64,000 nt of DNA, from positions 1,674,001-1,738,000 of the forward strand of contig CAWCFV010000002.1 of the NCBI GenBank assembly GCA_963794995.1, in the 5' to 3' direction. The notes beneath the pieces were generated by a model. The model worked only from the letters and a program-made list of their open reading frames with translations, ran no database searches and had not been told where the DNA came from. Shown here piece after piece: positions 1-8,842 of the stretch. How positions within the stretch are numbered: position 1 is the first letter of the stretch; every line of letters begins with the position of its first letter. Position numbers and translations under genes: made by a program. Origin of the DNA: CAWCFV01 sp963794995 (lineage in GTDB: Bacteria > Actinomycetota > Actinomycetes > JACCUZ01).

Positions 1-2
1 GT

Positions 3-317
3 GAGGCCTGGCCGCTCCGGGCGGCCCGCGGAACGGCAGAGGCACAGGCGCGGCACGCGTCGAGCCGGCTGCGGGTCGGGGTCGGCCTCACCTTCGTGGC
101 CGTCGCGATGACCGCGCTGGCGACCAGCTCGTCGTGGTGGCCCGCCGGGGAGGGCGAGTCGGCGCTGGTCACCGTGTCGACCGGCCAGGGGAGCGTCTGC
201 GGCACGCTGCTCGACTCCTCGGACGGCACGCTGCTCGTCGAGGTGTCCGGTCGCCGGATCGCCGTGCCCCTGGGGCAGGTGCTCGGGCTGGCCCCGGCGG
301 GGAGCTGTCCCGGCTGA
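3..317 (+). CDS. Hypothetical membrane-anchored protein, C-terminal part
   Basis: The frame is open from the left edge of the window to a TGA at 315-317, so the start lies outside. About 30 residues in there is a hydrophobic segment (VGLTFVAVAMTALA), followed by a short soluble tail with repeated Val/Leu strands and two cysteines (VCGTLL and GSCPG). This looks like a single-pass or signal-anchored protein with a small extracytoplasmic beta domain. The family is not recognised. A strong hairpin follows 9 bases after the stop, which supports this being the real end of a transcribed gene. Confidence 0.5.
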   Translation, partial: EAWPLRAARGTAEAQARHASSRLRVGVGLTFVAVAMTALATSSSWWPAGEGESALVTVSTGQGSVCGTLLDSSDGTLLVEVSGRRIAVPLGQVLGLAPAGSCPG

Positions 318-326
318 CCCGGTCGA

Positions 327-360
327 CCGCAGGGGCCGCTTCGTACGGCGGCCCCTGCGG
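327..360. terminator. Strong hairpin, probable terminator
   Basis: A perfect 13-bp inverted repeat (CCGCAGGGGCCGC at 327-339, its complement at 348-360) encloses an 8-base loop, just after the preceding stop codon. It has no T-run, as is common for terminator-like hairpins in very GC-rich actinobacteria. It could act in either orientation. Confidence 0.6.
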
Positions 361-439
361 CCCTGCGGCGGTCACGGGTGTCCACGACGGCCGGATATCG
401 GGGTGCGCGGCCCGGCGTCGACGGCCTACGGTGCCCCGG

Positions 440-1336
440 ATGTCGGCACTGTCCTCCGCCCGGGCGCCCTCTGGCTGGCTGCGCCGGAGCGCACTCGTCG
501 ACCACGCGGTCCGGACCCGACCGGAGCTCGCCCACACCGGCGACTTCCTGCTCTGGGTCGACGGCGACCTGGTCCGCGAGGAGCACTACCGGCCGGGCGG
601 GCTGCGTGACGTCCTGAGCATCACCAAGACGGTGCTCGGCCTCCTCGTGGGCATCGCCGTGGCCGACGGCCGGGTCCGGGTCGATGACGAGGTGGAGCCC
701 GGAGCCACCGTCGAGAACCTGCTCACGATGACGCGGGGCGCCGGGGACGACCTGGACGAGATCGACCGGGTGCTGGAGCTCCCCGGCGGGTGGCTGTCCG
801 CGATCCGTGCGATGCCGCGGCTGCACCGGCCCGGCTCGGTGTTCGGCTACGACAACTGTGCCGCCCACCTGCTCGGCGCCCACGTTGCCGACCGGGCGGG
901 CCGGACCCTGGAGGACCTCGCAGCCGACAGGCTGTTCGGCCCGCTCGGCGTCACCGACTGGGTGTGGCCGCGCGACCCTGAGGGCTACTGCTACGGCTTC
1001 GGCCACCTACGGCTCGCGCCCTCGGCGCTGCTGGCCCTGGGCCGGCTGATGCTCGACGACGGCCGGTCGCCGGACGGCCACCAGGTGGTGCCGGCCGCCT
1101 GGGTCCGGGGGATGACGACCGCGACCACCCCGGGCGGGCCACCCGAAGGGTGCCGCTACGGCCGTCTCACCTGGGTCGACGACCACGGCTTCTTCCTCGG
1201 CGGATGGGCCGGCCAGCACGTGACCGTGCTGCCGGCGCACCGGCTGGTCGCCGTCACCACCGGCCTGCCCGAGCTGCTGCCGGACGGCTGGGCCCCGGCC
1301 CGGACCGCCGTGCTCGAGCACCTCGTGGACACCTGA
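440..1336 (+). CDS. Serine hydrolase, class-C beta-lactamase fold
   Basis: This 298-aa protein belongs to the beta-lactamase/esterase/DD-peptidase-like family. The catalytic SxxK motif is SITK (about residues 58-61), in front of a helix that begins VLGLLVG. The second motif is YDN in VFGYDNCA. A GWAGQH segment near the C-terminus fits the third conserved strand. No signal peptide or lipobox is seen, so the protein is probably cytoplasmic and more likely an esterase or peptidase-like hydrolase than an antibiotic-resistance enzyme; that is inference. ATG 440 was chosen because homology-like sequence begins soon after; GTG 431 is in frame and also possible. Upstream in-frame sequence is low-complexity Arg/Ala/Gly and was rejected as coding. 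Confidence 0.75.
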   Translation: MSALSSARAPSGWLRRSALVDHAVRTRPELAHTGDFLLWVDGDLVREEHYRPGGLRDVLSITKTVLGLLVGIAVADGRVRVDDEVEPGATVENLLTMTRGAGDDLDEIDRVLELPGGWLSAIRAMPRLHRPGSVFGYDNCAAHLLGAHVADRAGRTLEDLAADRLFGPLGVTDWVWPRDPEGYCYGFGHLRLAPSALLALGRLMLDDGRSPDGHQVVPAAWVRGMTTATTPGGPPEGCRYGRLTWVDDHGFFLGGWAGQHVTVLPAHRLVAVTTGLPELLPDGWAPARTAVLEHLVDT

Positions 1337-1360
1337 CCCGGCATCCCGGACCGCGGGTCA
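1334..1360. terminator. Possible short bidirectional terminator
   Basis: TGACCCG (1334-1340) pairs with CGGGTCA (1354-1360) between the convergent hydrolase gene and nagA, followed by short CGGGTGA repeats. The stem is only 7 bp and there is no T-run, so the evidence is weak. Confidence 0.3.
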
Positions 1361-1385
1361 CGGGTGACGGGTGACGGGTCAGCGC

Positions 1386-2534
1386 TCACCCGTGGACGAC
1401 CTGCCCGGCCACCCAGGTGGTCCGGGTGCGCAGGTCGGGGCCGAGCCACACGAGGTCGGCAGCCGCGCCCGGCTCGACGCGGCCGAGGTCAGGGCGGCCG
1501 ACGAGGTCGGCGGGGTGCGCGGTCGCCGCGGCCACGGCGACCGGGAGCGGGACCCCGAGACCGACGCAGGTCGCGACCGCCTCGTCGAGGCGCAGCACCG
1601 ACCCGGCGAGAGTGCCGTCAGCGCGCACCGGCGGACCGCCCTGCCCGACGACGACGGGACCGCCGCCGAGGTCGTACTCACCCGGCGGCATACCGGCCGC
1701 GGCCACGGCGTCGGTCACGAGGACGACCCGGCCCGGCGCCGCCGCGAACGCCAGCCGCACGACGTCACCCGCGACGTGGTGCAGGTCCACGATGAGACCG
1801 AGGGCGAGCCGTTCGTCGACCAACGCGGTGCCGACGACACCCGGCTCCCGGTGGTGCAGCGGGCGCTGCGCGTTGAACAGGTGCGTCACTGAGGTGGCAC
1901 CGGCCGCCACGGCCGCCCGCACCTGGGCGCCCGTCGCGTCGCTGTGCCCGATGCTCACGACGACGCCGGCCGCGACGAAGGCGCTGACGGCCGCCACCGC
2001 GCCGTCCCGCTCCGGGGCGAGGGTCACCATGCCGATCGTCCCGTGGCCCGCGGCGAGGAGCGTGCGCACCGCGTGCGGCGTCGGGTCGCAGAGGTGGGCG
2101 GCGTCGTGGGCGCCGCGGCGGCGCTCGGACAGGAAGGGACCCTCGACGTGCGCGCGGAGCAGCCGGGCCCCCGGCGGGCGCAATGCGCGAGCCGCCGCCG
2201 CGCGACCCACCGCAGCCGCGAGCTCGCCGACCGGAGCGGTGATGAAGGTCGGCGCGAACGCGGTCACCCCGGTCTCGGGCAGCCGCCCGGTCACCATGGC
2301 CCAGTCCGCGGCCGTGGCCGCCACGAGGTCGACACCGAAGGCACCGTTGACCTGCAGGTCCACCAGACCGGGGACGAGCACGCCGTCCGGCAGCGTGACG
2401 TCGCACCGGTCACCTGCCGCGCGCGGCCGGACGTCGACCACGGTCCCGTCGACCACCTCCACCACGACGTCGGCGAGCTCGCGGCCACCGGTCACGAGCC
2501 GCGCGGCGGCGATCGACGTGCGGCGTACAGTCAC
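1386..2534 (-). CDS. nagA: N-acetylglucosamine-6-phosphate deacetylase
   Basis: A 382-aa amidohydrolase-superfamily enzyme that removes acetate from GlcNAc-6-phosphate, giving glucosamine-6-phosphate for amino-sugar use and cell-wall recycling. Family landmarks are clear: PGLVDLQVNG near residue 57, the HVEGPF metal-site motif at about 129-134 (Glu131 a metal ligand), VSIGHS, THLFNAQ with LHHREPG, the LVTDAVAAAG segment carrying the catalytic Asp, and GTLAGS near the C-terminus. The GTG start at 2534 follows GGGAGGGAG at good spacing. Sequence upstream in the same frame has no family resemblance and was excluded. The gene stands alone; no nagB or PTS genes are adjacent, and no DasR-type operator was seen in the 127-bp gap to the divergent gene. 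Confidence 0.93.
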   Translation of the reverse strand: MTVRRTSIAAARLVTGGRELADVVVEVVDGTVVDVRPRAAGDRCDVTLPDGVLVPGLVDLQVNGAFGVDLVAATAADWAMVTGRLPETGVTAFAPTFITAPVGELAAAVGRAAAARALRPPGARLLRAHVEGPFLSERRRGAHDAAHLCDPTPHAVRTLLAAGHGTIGMVTLAPERDGAVAAVSAFVAAGVVVSIGHSDATGAQVRAAVAAGATSVTHLFNAQRPLHHREPGVVGTALVDERLALGLIVDLHHVAGDVVRLAFAAAPGRVVLVTDAVAAAGMPPGEYDLGGGPVVVGQGGPPVRADGTLAGSVLRLDEAVATCVGLGVPLPVAVAAATAHPADLVGRPDLGRVEPGAAADLVWLGPDLRTRTTWVAGQVVHG

Positions 2535-2661
2535 GGGTCTCCCTCCCGGTGCCGTCGGGCCGGCCCGCCCGACGGTACGCACCTCGCGCACGTTCCGGAC
2601 GCCGCAGGCCGCCGCCCCCACACTGGGATCCACGCAGGACGCCCAGAGAGGAGCATCGTCC

Positions 2662-3102
2662 GTGGTCACGACGCGCAGGCAGTACCAGGACACCCGGGTC
2701 GACGTAAAGATCGTGCTCTGCGCCCTGTGGGTCGCGATGCTGTTCGTGTTCGCCTACGTCGACATCTTCGCCTTCTACCGATCGGACGTGCTCGAAGCCG
2801 CGCTCGATGGCGAGGTGGCCGGAGTGGGGTTCACCGTCGACCAGCTGTTCCTGACCGCCACCCTGGTCTACGTCCTGCTCCCGATCCTCATGGTGGTGCT
2901 GTCGCTCGTGCTGCCACCCCGAGTGAGCCGGATGACCAACATCGTCGTGAGCGCCCTCTACGCAGTGAGCATCGTCGTGTCGGCCATCGGCGAGGAGTGG
3001 CTGTACTTCGTCTTCGGCAGCATCGTCGAGGTGTTCCTGCTGACCGCCATCGTCCGCGTCGCGTGGACATGGCCGCCGCCGGGTGTGCCGTCGAATCCCT
3101 AG
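2662..3102 (+). CDS. DUF6326-like four-helix membrane protein
   Basis: The 146-aa protein has four predicted membrane helices: VLCALWVAMLFVFAYVDIFAF, LFLTATLVYVLLPILMVVLS, a third across IVVSALYAVSIVVSAI, and WLYFVFGSIVEVFLLTAIVR. The pattern (charged D-V-K start, YVDIF after helix 1, conserved Gly-Glu before helix 4, short WTWP tail) matches what is known of DUF6326 proteins; their function is unknown. GTG 2662 follows AGAGAGGAG. The much longer open frame upstream of this start is antisense to nagA and is not coding. The gene is divergent from nagA. Confidence 0.75.
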   Translation: MVTTRRQYQDTRVDVKIVLCALWVAMLFVFAYVDIFAFYRSDVLEAALDGEVAGVGFTVDQLFLTATLVYVLLPILMVVLSLVLPPRVSRMTNIVVSALYAVSIVVSAIGEEWLYFVFGSIVEVFLLTAIVRVAWTWPPPGVPSNP

Positions 3103-3425
3103 ACGGGACAACGCACACCCGCTCTCTCGCCGCCGGCGCGCGGCCAACCTTGACCCGGGGTTTGTTTACCGGACGCCTACGCCGGCGCAGACTGCAGACG
3201 ACATCCACCGCGCCCGGTGATGCGGTCTGCCCGGGCGATCACGGTGTGCACGTCGAGAGGGGGCACCATGCCGAGGGCCACGCCCGGATAGTCCCGGCAC
3301 GACGACGATCGACCGTCTCCGACCGTCGGCGCCTTCGCGGTGCCCCGGCGGCCCTGACCCGAGTCCTACCGTCCGGCCGCGCGCGTACGGGGCGCGCAGC
3401 GACCCACTGAGCAGAGGAGCTCTCA
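3103..3425. other. 323-bp intergenic region
   Basis: No gene is convincing here. The region is slightly less GC-rich around TTTGTTTACC (3161-3170). TTGACC at 3150-3155 is a possible -35 element, but no good -10 lies at proper spacing. A clear ribosome-binding site (AGAGGAG, about 3412-3418) precedes the GTG at 3426. The promoter of the large two-gene cassette downstream probably lies in this gap; its exact position cannot be read. Confidence 0.4.
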
Positions 3426-6335
3426 GTGGCCCCCGAGTCGACACACGACGTCTTCCGCTTCGTCGCACTGCGTCCCCCGACCCTGCCCGACGACAAGGAC
3501 CCGTTGAGCAGCCCGATCCGGGACCAGCGCGGGCCGGACGAGACGGTCGTCGGCGAGGTCGTCGCCGAGATGGGCAACCGGCCGTCACACGCCAAGTTCC
3601 GCGCACTGCTCACGAAGCGAGCGGCCGAGCGCGGCCTCGAGCCGCACCCACCGGACGACGACAGCGTGGTCGACACCCTGCAGGCGGTCGCCGCCGTGCT
3701 GCGCGGTGCAGCGGCCGAGACTGCGGACGGTGAGCCGACGCTCGCCGACGACGTCCGGACCGTGCTCGACGCCGACCCGGCGGAGTTCCTGGCGGACGAC
3801 CGCGTCGACCGGACGCGGCGCGAGCTGTGGGACCGGCTCGAGGTGTTCTACCTCCTCGCCCGGGACGAGCCGCGCAACCTGGACGGGCTGGTCGAGGCGC
3901 TACGTGCCCTGCACCTGGTCGAGCTGCTCGCCGACGAGGTCGCCGTGCACGATGCCGACGCCCTGCGGCGGGTCGCGGAGGCCACGCTCGTGCTCCCGGA
4001 CCTCGCCCGCGAGGCAGAGCCCGCTCCCCGCCCGCCGTCGCGCCGTTCGCAGGCCGAGCGCGGTGCCCGCAAGGCGAAGGCAGCGGAGTACGACGCAGTG
4101 TGGACGGAGTTCCTCGAGCTGAACCAGGCGATGGGCACACTGCGGGACGCACGCTTCGACGCCACCCTCGAGCGCACCGAGCGGACCGACGAGCCGCAGG
4201 CGCCACGGAGCGCCGAGCGGGCGGACCCGCGCCGGTCGGAGCCCGGAGCGGTCACCACGCCCGGCGTCCGCTTCGAGGAGACCGTGCGGCGCACGCTGCC
4301 CGAGGAGACCCTGGCTGCCCTGCCCGACGCGGCCCGCACCATCACCGACACGCTGCCGCTGAGCCGTTCGCTCTCCGACAAGCCCGCGCTGATCGAGGCG
4401 CTCCAGCTCCGCCTGTCCGCCGTAGCCGACCGCATCGTCGGCTCGACGGACCCGCTGCTGTTCGAGGTGATGCCGGCCGCCGCAGCCGAGCTGCCCGGCC
4501 TGCAGGCCCTCGCGCTGAAGTACACGGCCAAGCCGGCGATCGACGTGAACTACCCGGTCCACCTGATCCCGTTCCCGTGGGTGACCCGGCCGGTCATCCG
4601 GCCGCTCGGCATCGGCGACCTGAAGGTCGTCAAGCAGACCCTGCAGCGCTACGTCGCCGGCGAGGTGGCGCACATCGAGAACGTGCTGGACGGGGAGAAG
4701 AAGGAGCGCAACCACCGGCGCCTGGACCGCACGGAGCAGACGTTCACCATCGAGACCGAGACCGTCGAGGAGACCGAACGCGACAACCAGACGACGGATC
4801 GCTTCGAGCTGAAGAAGGAGACCGAGAAGACCCTCCAGGAGGACATGAAGGTCGACGCCGGCATCACGGTGTCCGCGTCGTACGGTCCGGTCGAGCTCGG
4901 CGCTTACGCCAACTTCGCGTACAACCAGTCGTCGTCCGAGACGACGAAGAACAGCCAGAACTTCGCGCGTGACGTCGTCGACCGGTCGCTCACCAAGATC
5001 CAGAAACGGGCCCGGGAGGAGCGGGTCACCAAGACCATCAAGGAGATCGAGGAGTCCAACCTCCACGGCATCGACAACGCCCCGGCCGGCAACGGTCACG
5101 TCACCGGCATCTACCGCTGGGTGGACAAGCACTACCAGGCACAGGTCTACAACTACGGCCGGCGGATGATGTTCGAGTTCGTCGTGCCCGAGCCGGCCGC
5201 CTACTACTACTACTCGCAGGAGAACGACCCGACGAACAAGATCGACGTGCAGAAGCCGAAGGACCTGGGGCTGCTGTCGCACAAGGACGTGCAGGAGTGG
5301 AACTTCGGCTCCTACGTCCGGGCCTACAACGTCCAGGGCATCGCCCCGCCACCGCCGCAGTGGCGGGTGATGACCGCGGCCTTCGACCAGAGCGGCATGA
5401 CCGACGACCAGACCTCCTCCAAGTCGTCCAAGGAGCTGGTGGTCCCCGACGGCTACGTCGCGCGCAGCTGGGGCTACCGGTGGTACGGCTGGGTCGGCTC
5501 GTCGTCGTACCTGCGCATCGTCGTCGGGCTGGAGTCGAACGCAGGCTCCACCTTCGACCTCGACGGCGAGGATGCCGTCGTCCCCGTCAGCATCGTCACC
5601 AACGACGTGCGCGCCTTCGCCGCCAACGTCGAGGTCTTCTGCTCACGGACGGCCCGCGCCTTCGAGGTCTGGCAGATCCAGACCTTCGAGAAGATCGTCG
5701 CCTCGTACGAGGCGGCGAAGGCCGCCTACGAGGACAAGCTCAAGGCCGCGGAGGTCGCTCGCGGCATCATCATCGAGGGCCGCAACCCGGGGATCAACCA
5801 GCAGATCATCCGCAACGAGCTGAAGAAGCTGTCCGTCACGCTGTTCACGGGCGAGGACTACTCGACCTTCGACAGCGTCAGCGGCACCCCTCCCGTGATC
5901 GACCTGCACGAGGCGGCGCAGGAGGCACCCTTCATCCAGTTCTTCGAGCAGGCCTTCGAGTGGGAGCAGATGACCTACCTGCTTTACCCCTACTTCTGGG
6001 CGCGACCCTCGAGCTGGAACAAGCGGCTCGGCTTCAACGACGTCGACCCGATGTTCAACCAGTTCCTGCAGGCCGGTGCGGCCCGCATCGTGGTGCCGGT
6101 CCACCCGGCGTACAACGACGCGATCCTGCACTACGTGGAGACCGGCGAGCTCTGGAACGGGGGGACCCCGCCGCACCTCGACGACCCTCTGTTCGTGTCG
6201 ATCGTCGAGGAGCTCAAGGCGCAGACCGACGACCTGGACGGTGCCGTCGCCGAGGGCGAGCCCTGGCGGGTCGTCGTGCCCACGACGCTGGTCTACCTCC
6301 AGGCGGATGCGACCCTGCCCGACTTCACGGTCTAG
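3426..6335 (+). CDS. Large uncharacterised protein paired with a Het-C protein
   Basis: A 969-aa protein with no family I can name. An acidic, helix-rich N-terminal third (residues 1-270, ending in a proline/charged linker) is followed by a conserved-looking core. Residues about 408-476 are strongly charged and Glu-rich (IENVLDGEKKERNHRR, TETVEETERD), suggesting coiled coil. Residues about 478-508 form alternating Ser/Thr/Tyr strands (ITVSASYGPVELGAYANF), then a second basic helix (about 520-545), an aromatic VVPEPAAYYYYSQ stretch near 590 and a helix rich in Ala/Lys (about 755-785). There is no signal peptide or membrane helix. GTG start with AGAGGAG. It ends 7 bases before the Het-C gene, so the two are almost certainly co-expressed. 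A structural or pore-forming partner role is only a guess. Confidence 0.85.
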   Translation: MAPESTHDVFRFVALRPPTLPDDKDPLSSPIRDQRGPDETVVGEVVAEMGNRPSHAKFRALLTKRAAERGLEPHPPDDDSVVDTLQAVAAVLRGAAAETADGEPTLADDVRTVLDADPAEFLADDRVDRTRRELWDRLEVFYLLARDEPRNLDGLVEALRALHLVELLADEVAVHDADALRRVAEATLVLPDLAREAEPAPRPPSRRSQAERGARKAKAAEYDAVWTEFLELNQAMGTLRDARFDATLERTERTDEPQAPRSAERADPRRSEPGAVTTPGVRFEETVRRTLPEETLAALPDAARTITDTLPLSRSLSDKPALIEALQLRLSAVADRIVGSTDPLLFEVMPAAAAELPGLQALALKYTAKPAIDVNYPVHLIPFPWVTRPVIRPLGIGDLKVVKQTLQRYVAGEVAHIENVLDGEKKERNHRRLDRTEQTFTIETETVEETERDNQTTDRFELKKETEKTLQEDMKVDAGITVSASYGPVELGAYANFAYNQSSSETTKNSQNFARDVVDRSLTKIQKRAREERVTKTIKEIEESNLHGIDNAPAGNGHVTGIYRWVDKHYQAQVYNYGRRMMFEFVVPEPAAYYYYSQENDPTNKIDVQKPKDLGLLSHKDVQEWNFGSYVRAYNVQGIAPPPPQWRVMTAAFDQSGMTDDQTSSKSSKELVVPDGYVARSWGYRWYGWVGSSSYLRIVVGLESNAGSTFDLDGEDAVVPVSIVTNDVRAFAANVEVFCSRTARAFEVWQIQTFEKIVASYEAAKAAYEDKLKAAEVARGIIIEGRNPGINQQIIRNELKKLSVTLFTGEDYSTFDSVSGTPPVIDLHEAAQEAPFIQFFEQAFEWEQMTYLLYPYFWARPSSWNKRLGFNDVDPMFNQFLQAGAARIVVPVHPAYNDAILHYVETGELWNGGTPPHLDDPLFVSIVEELKAQTDDLDGAVAEGEPWRVVVPTTLVYLQADATLPDFTV

Positions 6336-6342
6336 CGCCCCC

Positions 6343-8337
6343 ATGGGCGACCTGCACCGGCACGCCGAGATCTTCCGGCACGTGCACAGCGCGGTCGCGC
6401 CGCTACGGCCGGACGAGGACTACGTCTGCCTCGAGCTCGGGAACTACCTGACCGACGTGAGCCAGTTCCGTGACCCGTTCGCGCACATGCTCGCCAAGCG
6501 GACCGTGTGGGGGCAGGGGCTCAGCTCGTTCGGGCTGCTGAACTTCATCCCGGTCCTGGGCATCGTGATCTCGGAGGCGATCCTCAACTGGGCGATCGAC
6601 CTGGACGAGTGGATCGACCGGATGTTCGGCGTCCACGAGCCCGCGGACAAGCGGTACGGGAAGCTCGCCGAGTACTTCCACCACCTGTTCGCGGGCATCA
6701 CCCAGCTGGTCTTCGCCGACGACGTCCCGAAGGCCGCCACCTGGCACCCCCTGCTGATGCCGGCGCTCGGCGACATCACCCGGCTGCCCTCGGCCGAGGT
6801 CACCCGGATCTACGGCCGCTTCTTCACCCAGTACTACCCCCACGAGCACACCGACTTCCCGCCGTACGTCCTCTACGGCGAGAGCCGGGTCAACCACCGG
6901 CTCTACCGCAACGGCCCGCGGCGGCTGTCGGTGTACCTCGAGGAGTACGCCGACTACCTGTCGGAGTCGTTGAGCAAGCTCGAGGTGGAGTGGAAGGGCA
7001 TCGCCGGGACCGCGAAGAGCGACCCGAGACGGCACGACGTGCTCGTCGGGCTGGGCAAGGTCCTGCACGGGGTCGAGGACTACTACTTCCACTCCAACTA
7101 CCTCGAGCTGCACCTGTGGAACGAGCTGCGCGAGGGCCGTCCTCGCGCCGAGACCGAGGACGACTACCGCCGATGGTTCGCGGGCAACGTCGCCTCCCGG
7201 TGGCTCCCGCCCGAGGGCGGCCAGTCGGCACCGCGCGCCGGTGAGTGGCGGCCGAGCCGGGAGCAGCAGGTGCGCACCCATCTCCGTCGGCTGCGCTACC
7301 CGCTCTACCGGCCGGTCAACACCCTCGACCCTGAGTCCTCGGAACCGGCGCTGGGACGGCTGTTCACCGCGGGCTTCGACAAGAAGGACCTGTTCCACAC
7401 CCTGTCGATGGCGCTGGAGAGCATGGAGGGCTCGCTCGCCCGGATGGAGGACCTCATCGTCAAGCTGCCGCCCGGCCTGCAGTCCAAGGTCGGGTCGAAG
7501 AACCCCGCGCGCCTGCGCGACAGCGAGCTCGTGCTCCTCCGCGTCGTGTTCAACAAGGCCGAGCGGGCCCGGATGGGGCGGGACGAGGACTACCTGAAGG
7601 AGCGGATGGAGCTGCACGTCAAGCAGCTCGGCGACGGCATCTACGAGACCGGCATCCAGCACCTTCGCACGGCCGGCTACCTCAACGACGCTGCCCGCGA
7701 CGCGTGGCTCGCCGCGATCAAGGTGGACCGGGAGATGGAGGACTTCGGCGGCCGCACCCCCGGCGTCAGCGGCTTCATGATCCAGCTGCTCGCCCAGGGC
7801 CAGCACGAGCTGGAGCGCAGCCGGGCACTGAGCCGCCGCTTCGACACCGCCCGGGACTTCGGCCAGGGCAACGCCCTGGACGTCCGGTCCGACAACGGCG
7901 CCACCGGCGAGCACGTCGGGACGCACACCCTGATGTCGAAGGACACCGCGATCAGCCTCCCGGTCCACGAGGAGACCCGACGGGTCGCGCGGTTCGCCTC
8001 GATGGCGGTCGCTCGGCACCTCGTCGTCGAGGTGGCCTCGGGCTCGGGCACCGCGACCGGGCTGGACTGGGACCGGATCCTGCGGCACTACATGCGCTTC
8101 CCGGCCGCCCGCGCGTCGATGTGGGAGACGCAGGTGCTCGCGCACGTGCGACGCACCGGCGCGGACCCGACGTACGACGAGATCCCCGACAAGGTGGTGG
8201 CGCCGCACGTCCAGGGTGCTGCCGGCGCGGCCCGCCTCGCGGCCCGCCGTGGTGCGACGACTCGGGCCGAGCTCGAGAAGCGCTACCGCGACCTCGAGGA
8301 GCGCGTCGACCACTTCCAGCTGCTGCTGAAGTTCTGA
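6343..8337 (+). CDS. Het-C domain protein
   Basis: The 664-aa protein begins HRHAEIFRHV and continues RPDEDYVCLELGNYLTD then SQFRDP, the start of the Het-C (heterokaryon-incompatibility C) domain. The core motif KVLHGVEDYYFHSNYLEL sits at about 238-255, with His242, Glu245, Asp246 and His250 as likely metal ligands. A short hydrophobic stretch (LLNFIPVLGIVISEAIL, about 66-82) may be a buried or membrane-touching helix. Het-C domains are known from a fungal allorecognition protein and have many uncharacterised bacterial relatives; the His/Asp arrangement recalls zinc-dependent phospholipase C/P1-nuclease folds (inference). The C-terminal half is helical and ends in a coiled-coil-like tail. ATG 6343 begins 7 bases after the upstream stop. 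Confidence 0.8.
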   Translation: MGDLHRHAEIFRHVHSAVAPLRPDEDYVCLELGNYLTDVSQFRDPFAHMLAKRTVWGQGLSSFGLLNFIPVLGIVISEAILNWAIDLDEWIDRMFGVHEPADKRYGKLAEYFHHLFAGITQLVFADDVPKAATWHPLLMPALGDITRLPSAEVTRIYGRFFTQYYPHEHTDFPPYVLYGESRVNHRLYRNGPRRLSVYLEEYADYLSESLSKLEVEWKGIAGTAKSDPRRHDVLVGLGKVLHGVEDYYFHSNYLELHLWNELREGRPRAETEDDYRRWFAGNVASRWLPPEGGQSAPRAGEWRPSREQQVRTHLRRLRYPLYRPVNTLDPESSEPALGRLFTAGFDKKDLFHTLSMALESMEGSLARMEDLIVKLPPGLQSKVGSKNPARLRDSELVLLRVVFNKAERARMGRDEDYLKERMELHVKQLGDGIYETGIQHLRTAGYLNDAARDAWLAAIKVDREMEDFGGRTPGVSGFMIQLLAQGQHELERSRALSRRFDTARDFGQGNALDVRSDNGATGEHVGTHTLMSKDTAISLPVHEETRRVARFASMAVARHLVVEVASGSGTATGLDWDRILRHYMRFPAARASMWETQVLAHVRRTGADPTYDEIPDKVVAPHVQGAAGAARLAARRGATTRAELEKRYRDLEERVDHFQLLLKF

Positions 8338-8403
8338 GCGGCGGGACGCCGGGCGGGGATGCGCACGCCGACCGCTGCGGTCGACGCTCGCTAGGGTCGT
8401 CGC

Positions 8404-8799
8404 ATGTCCTTCGAAGCCGTCGCCGGCGACGCCGTCAAGGTCATCGAAGCAGTCGGCGGCGGCATCATGGTCCTTGGTGGCCTGGTCGCCTTCGTCCTCT
8501 ACGCGAGGAGGGTCGCCGGTCGGTCGCCGGACTCGTTCCGGGCGCTGCGGGCCGACCTGGGCCGAGTGATCCTGCTCGGCCTAGAGGTCCTGATCATGGC
8601 CGACATCATCCGGACCATCGTGGTGGACCAGTCGCTGGAGAGCGTCGGGGTGCTGGGGCTGATCGTCCTGATCAGGATCGTCCTCAGCTTCTCGCTGGAG
8701 GTCGAGATCGACGGCGCCTGGCCGTGGAGCGCATGGCGTTTGCGCGGCGCCGACCGTACGTCCGGCGGCCCCGGCGAGGAGCCCGTCCCGGGGAGGTAG
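8404..8799 (+). CDS. DUF1622 membrane protein
   Basis: The 131-aa protein has three hydrophobic segments: GGGIMVLGGLVAFVLYAR, ILLGLEVLIMADIIRTIVV and VLGLIVLIRIVLSFSLEVEI. The order (amphipathic start, R-x-LG-R before helix 2, A/D-I-I-R-T after it, and SLEVEI closing helix 3) is typical of DUF1622 proteins, an inner-membrane family of unknown function. It lies 66 bases after the Het-C gene on the same strand, which is close enough for joint transcription but not proof of a link. The ribosome-binding site is weak (TAGGGT). Confidence 0.8.
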   Translation: MSFEAVAGDAVKVIEAVGGGIMVLGGLVAFVLYARRVAGRSPDSFRALRADLGRVILLGLEVLIMADIIRTIVVDQSLESVGVLGLIVLIRIVLSFSLEVEIDGAWPWSAWRLRGADRTSGGPGEEPVPGR

Positions 8800-8842
8800 C
8801 CGCGCGCCGACGGGGTAGTCGTGGCCTTGCAGGGGTTCGCCG

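Noticed and set aside
1417..2661. Long open frame on the plus strand running into the DUF6326 gene
   Set aside because: It is antisense to nagA, Arg/Thr/Pro-rich with no family resemblance, and a good ribosome-binding site marks GTG 2662 as the true start.
2535..2661. DasR-type operator before nagA
   Set aside because: No ACTGGTCTAGACCA-like sequence was found in the gap; the gene may be regulated otherwise or constitutive.
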